Below, in pieces: positions 1 through 6,167 of a stretch of 23,308 bases of DNA; position 1 is the first letter of the stretch; each line of letters begins with the position of its first letter. The DNA lies in contig JAISNG010000001.1 of NCBI GenBank assembly GCA_031276365.1, positions 1 to 23,308 of the forward strand, read 5' to 3'. The position numbers and the translations under genes are program-made. The DNA is from Campylobacteraceae bacterium. GTDB lineage: Bacteria > Campylobacterota > Campylobacteria > Campylobacterales > Campylobacteraceae. The notes under the pieces are model-generated. The model had not been told where the DNA came from. It worked only from the letters and a program-made list of their open reading frames with translations, and ran no database searches.

Positions 1-1
1 T

Positions 2-181
2 GATAATACGATAGTTTATGCGGCTGGAGGAGAGAGCGGACTGTTTGTCGTGGATATAAAAAGTGCATTTGTCATAAATTCAATCAACATAATAGACGCG
101 CGCTTTGTTGTTGTTTTAATGGACATGTCAAAAGCTTATGTTGTAAACAATAAAGGGAATATATTTGTTGTAGCTCTTTAG
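2..181 (+). CDS. C-terminal fragment of a beta-propeller-like (LVIVD-type) protein, 5' truncated
   Basis: An open frame enters from the left edge and gives 59 residues before a TAG stop. The peptide reads like the last blades of a repeat protein: a stretch of the form YAAGGESGLFVVDI, followed by further short hydrophobic beta-strand-like segments ending YVVNNKGNIFVVAL. The 'A-x-G-x-x-G-L-x-V-V-D' pattern resembles the LVIVD / YncE-type beta-propeller repeats found in extracytoplasmic proteins. The start, any signal peptide and the remaining blades lie outside the window, so the full function cannot be judged. A 7-bp hairpin lies about 30 bases after the stop. The frame is supported by its continuity from the edge and by propeller-like periodicity; the family name is inference. 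Confidence 0.55.
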   Translation, partial: DNTIVYAAGGESGLFVVDIKSAFVINSINIIDARFVVVLMDMSKAYVVNNKGNIFVVAL

Positions 182-212
182 GGTTTTGTGAATTTAAAGT
201 GAATGAATTAAC

Positions 213-240
213 GAGAGAGCGCAAACTCTCTCAACATTTT
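213..240 (+). terminator. Terminator-like hairpin after the first gene
   Basis: A perfect 7-bp stem, GAGAGAG (213-219) with CTCTCTC (226-232), closes a 6-base loop. A short T-run follows at 237-240. It lies 31 bases after the stop of the leading gene. The T-tract is short and separated from the stem, so rho-independent termination is plausible but not certain. Confidence 0.45.
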
Positions 241-346
241 ATGATTAATGCAAAATGGAGGTTTTTGCGAAAAATTGAGGCAGAAAATACAATGCAAAAT
301 CTATATGAAACATTCAAACTCTAAACATGCTTTTACTATGATAAAG

Positions 347-441
347 ACATATAAAGCCTCTATCAATGAGGAACACGAAGTAAATTTTATAAGTATATAA
401 AACAATTTATAACATACAAAGCCTCTATCAACGAGGAACAC
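347..441. repeat. Two-copy CRISPR-like direct repeat (30-nt repeats, 35-nt spacing)
   Basis: Two 30-base repeats at 347-376 and 412-441 differ at only two positions. They are separated by a unique AT-rich 35-base segment (377-411). Each repeat contains a short internal dyad, CCTC...GAGG, and ends in GAGGAACAC; read on the other strand it begins GTGTTCCTC. Repeat length, spacing and internal dyad fit a CRISPR unit. One unit further in either direction shows no third copy, and no cas gene is in the window. It could be an array remnant or an unrelated direct repeat. Confidence 0.4.
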
Positions 442-564
442 TATGTGATACTTGTATCCCACTCTCAAGACAATCTATTTGGCGTTCAAACTTGACAGCT
501 GGCAAAAGAAGTACACCACCTCTGTCATTCCTCATATCCCTTCCAGCATTTTGCATTCTTCTTC

Positions 565-634
565 CGTCATTCCCGCGACCGAACGACAAGCGAACGGAAA
601 TGAGCGCATATCGTGAGGGAAAGCGGGAATCCAA
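565..634. repeat. Dispersed palindromic repeat, 70-bp copy 1
   Basis: ATTCCCGC (569-576) and its inverse GCGGGAAT (623-630) bound a conserved interior containing CGAACGACAAGCGAACG and GCATATCGTGAGGGA. Near-identical to the copy at 900-968 and to an inverted, decayed copy at 15897-15949. The terminal dyads recall Neisseria dRS3-type repeats in form only. Confidence 0.8.
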
Positions 635-710
635 AGAAATGGTAAAAATGAAATCATAAGAGAAAATAAAAGGTCTGACTTCAGCCGTTACGGACGCTTT
701 GGCTCTAAAA

Positions 711-834
711 ATGAAACCATAAAAGAAAACAAAAGAGTAAATTCTAAAACGTTTAATCTTTCATAATTACTTTGATTATTTGCAAGACTTTTTGGATACC
801 CGTTTTCACGGGTATGACGGAAGAGGATATTTGT
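711..834. repeat. 124-bp direct repeat, copy 1
   Basis: Begins ATGAAACCATAAAAG and runs through an AT-rich core into a hairpin, TACCCGT (797-803) with ACGGGTA (808-814) and loop TTTC, then GACGGAAGAGGATATTTGT. It matches the copy starting at 978 with only a few substitutions and a one-base deletion. The offset is 267 bases. Confidence 0.85.
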
Positions 835-899
835 TTATCATGAGATGACGACTTATATCACATCATTTGTGTAGGCATAATGGAAGAGGTTGTTATTTC

Positions 900-968
900 C
901 GTCATTCCCGCAACCGAACGACAAGCGAACGCAAGTGAGCGCATATCGTGAGGGAAGGCGGGAATCCA
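900..968. repeat. Dispersed palindromic repeat, 69-bp copy 2
   Basis: ATTCCCGC (904-911) and GCGGGAAT (958-965) bound the same interior as copy 1, with a handful of base changes. It lies directly before the second copy of the 124-bp direct repeat. Together the two elements make a composite unit present twice in tandem. Confidence 0.8.
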
Positions 969-977
969 TTACATTAC

Positions 978-1101
978 ATGAAACCATAAAAGAAAACAAA
1001 AGAGTAAATTCTAAAACGTTTAAGTTTTCATAATTACTTTATTATTTGCAAGACTTTTTGGATACCCGTTTTCACGGGTATGACGGAAGAGGATATTTGT
1101 T
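978..1101. repeat. 124-bp direct repeat, copy 2
   Basis: Second copy of the unit at 711-834, with the same hairpin at 1063-1080 (7-bp stem, TTTC loop). The near identity of the two copies suggests a recent duplication or recent dispersal. Confidence 0.85.
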
Positions 1102-1103
1102 GT

Positions 1104-1252
1104 GATGACGACCGACATTGTATTGTTTGTGTGGGTATAACAGAGAGACGGATACCTGCATTCTATGATGATTGATGTTATATTGTTTGCGTGAATGACG
1201 GAAAAGTATATTTGTTCATCATACGATGACGACCGACATTGTATTGTTTGTG
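1104..1252. repeat. Degenerate repeats of about 60 bases, with a 28-base exact direct repeat
   Basis: An exact 28-base repeat beginning GATGACGACCGACATTG occurs at 1104-1131 and 1225-1252. A diverged version sits between them from about 1167, and another lies near 843. Steps of about 58-63 bases give a loose tandem periodicity. No coding potential is seen. Confidence 0.65.
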
Positions 1253-1767
1253 CTGGCATGACTGATAGAGTATGATTTGTGTTTTTACGGGAATGACGAA
1301 AATACGGCATAACAGGCGGTACATGAATGACAGAAAGAATGTATGAACCAATCAAAAGCGGCCACGCAAATTCACGTCAATGAGTATGTGAATGACAAAA
1401 AGAATACATGAACAACAAATAGATAGACTTTTGTATTGGTATATTTTGGCGAGTATGACAGCTTCTATAACAGTTTCTGATATACGGCGACATTGACGTT
1501 TTATGTATGGCATTTGCGGTTTGAGCGAACATAGTATTTAAAAGTTCCAAATATATCCGCGATATTTGACGTATTTGAGCGGAAATAACAGCCTTTATCT
1601 GTATCTCATGAGATAATACAAACATAACTGATTTATCTCTTATTTGGCGTTCAAGCATATGACAAACTTGAGAGCGCAATACAAACAATAATGGATTTAT
1701 CTCTTATTGGACTTTGGAGGAGATGAACGGATTTTTGTATGATGCAAACAGCGCTGATTTGCCGCTT

Positions 1768-2232
1768 TTACAACTCTTTTCGCCAATATAACATTTTGGG
1801 TTCGCTATCTTTAAAATCCATACTTTTATAAAGGTTTTGCGCGATTTTATTATCTTCTCTCACCTCCAGACTTATGCGTGCGCAGCCTCGTTTTTTCGCT
1901 TCGTCAATAAGCGCATTCATGAGCATTCTTCCCATGCCGCATCCTCTGTATTTTTTTAGAACAACGATATCGTGTATGTTTATCATTGGTTTTGCACTGA
2001 ATGTAGCAATATTTTCAAATGCAGTCAAAAGCCCAGTAAATTCGCCTTCGCTTGATAAGAGCAAAACTATCGCCCTTTCATGAGAGGCAAGAGCCTTTAT
2101 CAAAAGCGCGCTGCTTTTTTCGTCCAAAACTCTCCCGCCGCCCATCTCATCAGCGATATAAGCGTTCAGAAGTGTTTTCAGCGCGCTTGTATGTTTGGGA
2201 TTGTTATAGTCGCAATGCTCTATGTTTACCAT
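1768..2232 (-). CDS. GNAT-family N-acetyltransferase
   Basis: A 154-residue protein of the GCN5-related N-acetyltransferase fold, which transfers acetyl from acetyl-CoA to an amine. The acetyl-CoA loop (motif A) is clear: IHDIVVLKKYRGCGMGRML at about 86-104, with R96-G-C-G-M-G101 matching R/Q-x-x-G-x-G/A. It is followed by ISLEVREDNKIAQNLYKSMDF, the usual beta5-alpha4 segment whose Asn and Tyr sit near the CoA. The start is fixed by an excellent Shine-Dalgarno, AAGGAGG (complement of 2236-2242), four bases before the ATG. It stands alone on the minus strand, divergent from the transporter cluster and downstream of repeat debris. The substrate cannot be read from sequence; small-molecule and peptide or protein N-terminal acetylation are both possible. 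Confidence 0.88.
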   Translation of the reverse strand: MVNIEHCDYNNPKHTSALKTLLNAYIADEMGGGRVLDEKSSALLIKALASHERAIVLLLSSEGEFTGLLTAFENIATFSAKPMINIHDIVVLKKYRGCGMGRMLMNALIDEAKKRGCARISLEVREDNKIAQNLYKSMDFKDSEPKMLYWRKEL

Positions 2233-2307
2233 TTTACCTCCTTGAAATCAAAAAATTACCCGCATTATAACACCAAAAACATTTTTTCGGCTCTTTCTTC
2301 ATATAGC

Positions 2308-2362
2308 AATCTTGATTAAATTGATAAAGTAACTTGACATAAATACAAAAAATGGTTATAAT
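2308..2362 (+). promoter_or_regulatory. Consensus sigma70 promoter with upstream TTGAT direct repeat (P1)
   Basis: TTGACA (2334-2339), a 17-base spacer and TATAAT (2357-2362): both hexamers match consensus at ideal spacing. Upstream, TTGAT occurs at 2312-2316 and 2321-2325 with a 9-base period. The block 2308-2342 is identical to 3418-3452 before the next gene. The leader to the ATG is under 30 bases, leaving no room for a riboswitch. Confidence 0.8.
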
Positions 2363-2396
2363 TATTTTCACCTTTACAAAAAGCAGGAAGTTACAC

Positions 2397-3374
2397 ATGA
2401 GAAAGATACAACTATTCGATGTGTTTTTTGCGCTGTTTGTTGGCAGCGCCTTGATGGCTGAAAAGAGCGAGATTAAAATCGCAAAACAGTATGGACTTGC
2501 GTATTTGCCGCTGATGGTGGCTGAAGAGCACAAGCTGATAGAAAAACATGCCAAATCTCTGGGGCTTGATGTTGAGGTTTCATGGATTACTATAAGCGGC
2601 GGAGCTACGGCAAACGACGCATTGCTATCAGGAAGTGTTGATTTGGTTTCGGCAGGAGTTGCGCCTCTTATCAGGCTGTGGGATAAGACAAAAGGCAGAG
2701 TTAAGATTTTGACCTCTCTTAACGGAATGCCTCAAATCCTAAATTCGTCAGATAAAAAGATAAAAACTTTGCGCGACTTTACAGAAAATAACAAAATAGC
2801 CGTTCCTTCGCTCAAGGTTTCAATACAATCTTTACTGCTTCAGATGGCTGTTGCAAAAGAGTACGGCATTGAAAATTACGACAAACTTGACCATTTGACC
2901 GTTGTTTTGAAACATTCTGATGCTCTTGTTGCTCTGACTTCGGGCAAATCCGAAATCATCGCGCATTTTACGCAAGAACCGTTCGCTGCTTTGGAACTGC
3001 AGCATCCAAACATACATGAAGTTTTGAACTCTTATGACATTTTGGGCGGAGAACATACGTCTGTTGTTTTTTTCACATCAGAGGATTTTTACAAAAACAA
3101 TCCAAAGCTTGCGTCAGCCATAATAGCCGCAGTTGACGAAGCCATAAAACAGATAAATGCCGATAAAAGCGCAGCGGCAAAACTTTATCTCAAAGTGTCG
3201 AAATCAAACGAGCCTTTGGAGCTTATAGAAAAAATCATAAAAAATCCCGATGTTGTTTACGCTCTAAAACCAACGCCGAATATCACGCTTTTTAGTGATT
3301 TTCTTTTTGAAACGGGCGCTATCAAGACAAAACCGCTTAGCTGGAAAGAGCTGACTTTTGACAAAATCCATTGA
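2397..3374 (+). CDS. NitT/TauT-type ABC transporter substrate-binding protein, paralog 1
   Basis: A 325-residue periplasmic binding protein of the NMT1/SsuA-like class, which captures a small ligand for an ABC importer. Residues 1-21 (MRKIQLFDVFFALFVGSALMA) form a signal peptide, with cleavage probably before EKSE. The family core follows: KQYGLAYLPLMVAEEHKLI, then GGATANDALLSGSVDLVSAG, then FTQEPFAALE. I chose the ATG preceded by AGGAAG; an in-frame codon 45 bases upstream overlaps the promoter spacer and is rejected. It is a tandem paralog of the next gene. Most differences lie in segments expected to line the ligand cleft (SAGVAPL versus SGGNAPF, FTQEPF versus LAPEPF), so the two may bind different ligands. 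The ligand (sulfonate, nitrate, pyrimidine-like or other) is not determinable. Confidence 0.88.
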   Translation: MRKIQLFDVFFALFVGSALMAEKSEIKIAKQYGLAYLPLMVAEEHKLIEKHAKSLGLDVEVSWITISGGATANDALLSGSVDLVSAGVAPLIRLWDKTKGRVKILTSLNGMPQILNSSDKKIKTLRDFTENNKIAVPSLKVSIQSLLLQMAVAKEYGIENYDKLDHLTVVLKHSDALVALTSGKSEIIAHFTQEPFAALELQHPNIHEVLNSYDILGGEHTSVVFFTSEDFYKNNPKLASAIIAAVDEAIKQINADKSAAAKLYLKVSKSNEPLELIEKIIKNPDVVYALKPTPNITLFSDFLFETGAIKTKPLSWKELTFDKIH

Positions 3375-3417
3375 TTGATTTGGCATCATCAAGATAAAAT
3401 TTGGTCATGCATGTGAT

Positions 3418-3472
3418 AATCTTGATTAAATTGATAAAGTAACTTGACATAACTACAAAAAGAGGCTATAAT
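3418..3472 (+). promoter_or_regulatory. Second copy of the consensus promoter (P2), between the two binding-protein genes
   Basis: TTGACA (3444-3449), 17 bases, TATAAT (3467-3472). The same upstream TTGAT pair sits at 3422-3426 and 3431-3435. The block 3418-3452 repeats 2308-2342 exactly, showing that promoter and gene were duplicated as a 1110-bp unit. P2 probably drives the second binding protein and everything downstream to 8611, as no other promoter is seen. Confidence 0.8.
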
Positions 3473-3503
3473 TTTTTTTGAATTTACAAAAAGGAGATTG
3501 TAC

Positions 3504-4484
3504 ATGAGGAAAATACAACTGTTTACAGCGTTTATCGCGCTATTTTTAGGTACCGCTTTAATAGCGGAAAAGAGCGAACTTCGCATATCAAAACAGTATG
3601 GATTGGCATATTTGCCGTTAATCGTTCTTGAGGAGAAAGGGTTAATCGCCAAACATGCCAAAACCGCGGGGCTTGGCGATATAAAGGTAGAGTGGGTAAC
3701 ATTCGGCGGAGGAGCTACAGCAAACGACGCGCTTTTATCGGGAAGCGTGGATATCATTTCAGGTGGAAATGCGCCGTTTATCAGGTTGTGGGACAAGACA
3801 AAAGGCAAAGTCAAAGCTTTAGCCGCGCTTGATCAATCGCCTTTGGTGTTAAACAGCGCGAATCCGAAAGTAAAAACATTGCGCGATTTGAGCGATAAAG
3901 ACAAAATTGCGCTTCCCGCTGTCAAAGTCTCTATCCAGTCTTTGGTATTTCAAATAGCCGTTGCTAAAGAGTTCGGCGCTGAAAATTACGATAAATTAGA
4001 CCATTTGACGGTTACGCTAAAACACCCTGATGCGCTTATCGCTTTAACTTCTGGCAAATCCGAAATCACAGGACACCTTGCGCCTGAGCCGTTTTTGACG
4101 ATAGAACAGCAAAATCCGAATATTCATGAAGTTTTTAACTCTTACGATGTATTTGGCGGCAGGCACACGACAAATGTCATCTCCACTACAGAGGAGTTTT
4201 ACAAAAATAACCCCAAACTCTCGCAAGCCATCATAGACGCTTTAAATGAAGCGGATATATGGATAGCAGAGAATAAAAAAGAGGCGGCAAAACTCTATCT
4301 AAAAGCGGCAAAATCAAAAGAGCCTTTGGAGATTATTGAAGCGATACTCAACAAACCGCAAATCTCGTATCAGACAAAGCCGCTGCCAAATATCACCGTT
4401 TTTAGCGATTTTCTTTTCAACACAGGCGCGATTAAGACTAAGCCAAAAGATTGGAAAGAGCTGTTTTTTGACAAATTGCATTAA
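3504..4484 (+). CDS. NitT/TauT-type ABC transporter substrate-binding protein, paralog 2
   Basis: A 326-residue secreted binding protein of the same NMT1/SsuA-like class as the preceding gene. Signal peptide: MRKIQLFTAFIALFLGTALIA, then EKSELRIS. Conserved segments are KQYGLAYLPLIVLEEKGLI, GGGATANDALLSGSVD, RLWDKTKGKVKAL and LAPEPFLTIEQQNPNIHEV. The start ATG follows a good AAGGAG; an in-frame TTG two codons earlier is less likely. It is separated from the ATPase gene by only 12 bases, so this copy is the one tightly linked to the transporter, while paralog 1 may be an alternative receptor feeding the same permease. No lipobox cysteine is present, so it should be a free periplasmic protein. 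Confidence 0.9.
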   Translation: MRKIQLFTAFIALFLGTALIAEKSELRISKQYGLAYLPLIVLEEKGLIAKHAKTAGLGDIKVEWVTFGGGATANDALLSGSVDIISGGNAPFIRLWDKTKGKVKALAALDQSPLVLNSANPKVKTLRDLSDKDKIALPAVKVSIQSLVFQIAVAKEFGAENYDKLDHLTVTLKHPDALIALTSGKSEITGHLAPEPFLTIEQQNPNIHEVFNSYDVFGGRHTTNVISTTEEFYKNNPKLSQAIIDALNEADIWIAENKKEAAKLYLKAAKSKEPLEIIEAILNKPQISYQTKPLPNITVFSDFLFNTGAIKTKPKDWKELFFDKLH

Positions 4485-4496
4485 AAGCCGAAAATA

Positions 4497-5261
4497 ATGT
4501 CGGAGCAGTTTTTAGAGGTTAAAAATCTCACTTTACAATACAAAACAAGCGGCTTTCTGGTAACAGCAACGCATGATGTAAGTTTTGGCGTCAAGGAGGG
4601 TGAGCGGCTTATACTGCTCGGACCCTCGGGCTGCGGCAAATCAACCATATTAAAAGCTATAGGCGGATTTATCAAGCCTGCGCGCGGTTCTATCGTATTG
4701 AACGGCAAAGAGATAAAAAAGCCAGGCTTTGACAGAGGTTTTGTTTTTCAAGAGTTTGACCAGCTTCTGCCATGGAAAAGCGCGCTTGAAAATATCGTTT
4801 TTGCCATTCGTTCCACAAGAAAAATCTCAAAAGATGAAGCAAGAAGCGAAGCTATAAAGCTTTTGCGAAAAGTCAATCTGCAAAAATTCGCCGATTCATA
4901 TCCGCATGAACTCTCAGGCGGTATGAAGCAAAGAGTTGCCATCGCCAGATGTTTATCATTAAAATCAAAGGTGATATTAATGGACGAACCGTTCGCTTCA
5001 TTGGACGCCTTAACGCGCCAAAAGATGCAGGAAGAGTTGTTGGAATTATGGGCTGATACGCGCTTTACGCTTGTTTTTGTAACTCACTCTATAGACGAAG
5101 CGATAACTTTGGGAACGCGCATAATTATGCTCTCACCGCATCCGGGCAAAGTGATAGAAGAACTTGATGTGGATTTGTCGGCTTTGGGCGTGGAGTTTGC
5201 CGCGCTGAAAGAGAAAATCTCAAATACTCTTTTCAAAAATCACCTGGATTATGTAATATAA
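4497..5261 (+). CDS. ABC transporter ATP-binding protein, NitT/TauT (SsuB/TauB-like) class
   Basis: A 254-residue ATPase that energises the importer. All motifs are intact: Walker A GPSGCGKST (42-50), Q-loop around FVFQEFDQLLPW (83-92), signature LSGGMKQR (139-146), Walker B VILMDEP (159-165) with D-loop ASLD, and switch His in VTHSID (H197). The FDQLLPW segment after the Q-loop is characteristic of the nitrate/sulfonate/taurine subclass. No Shine-Dalgarno is obvious in the 12-base gap after the binding-protein gene, so translation may depend on coupling to the gene before it. The C-terminal tail is short and carries no CBS or NIL regulatory domain. Nine bases separate it from the permease gene. 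Confidence 0.93.
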   Translation: MSEQFLEVKNLTLQYKTSGFLVTATHDVSFGVKEGERLILLGPSGCGKSTILKAIGGFIKPARGSIVLNGKEIKKPGFDRGFVFQEFDQLLPWKSALENIVFAIRSTRKISKDEARSEAIKLLRKVNLQKFADSYPHELSGGMKQRVAIARCLSLKSKVILMDEPFASLDALTRQKMQEELLELWADTRFTLVFVTHSIDEAITLGTRIIMLSPHPGKVIEELDVDLSALGVEFAALKEKISNTLFKNHLDYVI

Positions 5262-5270
5262 AGGGGTCTC

Positions 5271-6149
5271 ATGAGTGCAAAAAAAACAACATCCATAGAT
5301 AAAATCAAAAGAACTTATGAGCGCGAAGCTGCCCTAAAAAGCGATGAAGTGAAGATAGAGTTGTCATTTTGGGAGAAATTTTTCAATAACAACTTTATCC
5401 GAAAAGCGCTTATCATAGCCGCTTTGGCGTTTATCTGGCAGATATACTCTTTGTATTTGGATAACGAGCTTATGTTTCCGACGTTCACCGCCACAATAAA
5501 AGCTCTTGCAGGCGTCATGTCAAGCGGTGAACTTCCTGAAAAAATCGCCACATCACTAAAAGTTCTTTTTATCTCTTATGCATGCGGCATTTTACTTGCT
5601 GCAACGCTTACGGTTTTAGCGATAACGACAAGAATCGGAACGGACTTACTGGAAGTTTTGACCTCCATGTTCAATCCTCTCCCTGCTATCGCTCTTTTAC
5701 CTTTGGCGCTTTTGTGGTTTGGACTTGGATATCCTAGTATAATTTTTGTGATTATCCATGCAGTAACTTGGCCAATCGCCTTAAATATCTATAACGGCTT
5801 CATGGGGGTAAGCAACACCTTGCGTATGGTCGGCAAAAATTATGAACTCAGCGGGTTTGGTTTTGTGTTTAAGATATTGATTCCTGCGGCGTTTGCAAGC
5901 ATTTTGACAGGACTTAAAGTCGGCTGGGCGTTTTCATGGAGAACGCTCATCGCCGCAGAGTTGGTTTTTGGCGTAAGTTCCGGCGGCGGAGGTATCGGTT
6001 GGTTTATATACGAAAAGAAAAATCAACTTGATATTGACGTTGTATTTGCAGGGCTTTTGAGCGTTATCATAATCGGAATATTGATTGAAAATATCGTATT
6101 TAAGACCATCGAGAGAAAAACGGTAGTCAAATGGGGTATGAAATTTTAA
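5271..6149 (+). CDS. ABC transporter permease, NitT/TauT (SsuC/TauC-like) class
   Basis: A 292-residue inner-membrane permease of the BPD_transp_1 family. A charged cytoplasmic N-terminus of about 40 residues precedes the first membrane segment (FIRKALIIAALAFIWQIYSL). Further segments include VLFISYACGILLAATLTVLA, IALLPLALLWFGLGYPSIIF and, near the end, LLSVIIIGILIENIVF. The EAA loop that docks on the ATPase is visible as GVSNTLRMVGKNYELSGFG...ILIPAAFASILTGLK. The order binding protein - ATPase - permease and the 9-base gap show one transporter operon. The homodimeric arrangement usual for this class would apply, as only one permease gene is present. Confidence 0.92.
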   Translation: MSAKKTTSIDKIKRTYEREAALKSDEVKIELSFWEKFFNNNFIRKALIIAALAFIWQIYSLYLDNELMFPTFTATIKALAGVMSSGELPEKIATSLKVLFISYACGILLAATLTVLAITTRIGTDLLEVLTSMFNPLPAIALLPLALLWFGLGYPSIIFVIIHAVTWPIALNIYNGFMGVSNTLRMVGKNYELSGFGFVFKILIPAAFASILTGLKVGWAFSWRTLIAAELVFGVSSGGGGIGWFIYEKKNQLDIDVVFAGLLSVIIIGILIENIVFKTIERKTVVKWGMKF

Positions 6150-6167
6150 CTTTTAGGAGGAGTCTAT

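Larger units (their letters stand above)
182..1767. other. Gene-free, repeat-rich intergenic stretch
   Basis: About 1.6 kb with no convincing coding region. Short open frames here run through palindromic repeat sequence, lack ribosome binding sites and translate to low-complexity peptides rich in His, Ser and Arg, typical of translated intergenic repeats. The stretch holds a terminator-like hairpin, a two-copy CRISPR-like repeat, two copies of a roughly 70-bp ATTCCCGC/GCGGGAAT element, two copies of a roughly 124-bp direct repeat and a run of degenerate repeats of about 60 bases. From 1380 to 1767 I see only degenerate AT-rich sequence. Confidence 0.75.

Noticed and set aside
1020..1688. Two minus-strand open frames of about 100-110 codons
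   Set aside because: They run through the dispersed repeats, lack ribosome binding sites and translate to His/Ser/Arg-rich peptides typical of translated intergenic repeats.
182..1767. Full CRISPR-Cas locus
   Set aside because: Only two repeat copies are present, no third copy lies at the expected spacing, and no cas-like gene is found anywhere in the window.
2340..2396. Possible riboswitch before the transporter cluster (for example thiamine pyrophosphate)
   Set aside because: The leader between the -10 box and the ATG is only about 34 bases, too short for a known riboswitch class.
2234..2554. Minus-strand open frame upstream of the acetyltransferase
   Set aside because: It is antisense to the first binding-protein gene and its promoter and has no recognisable motif.
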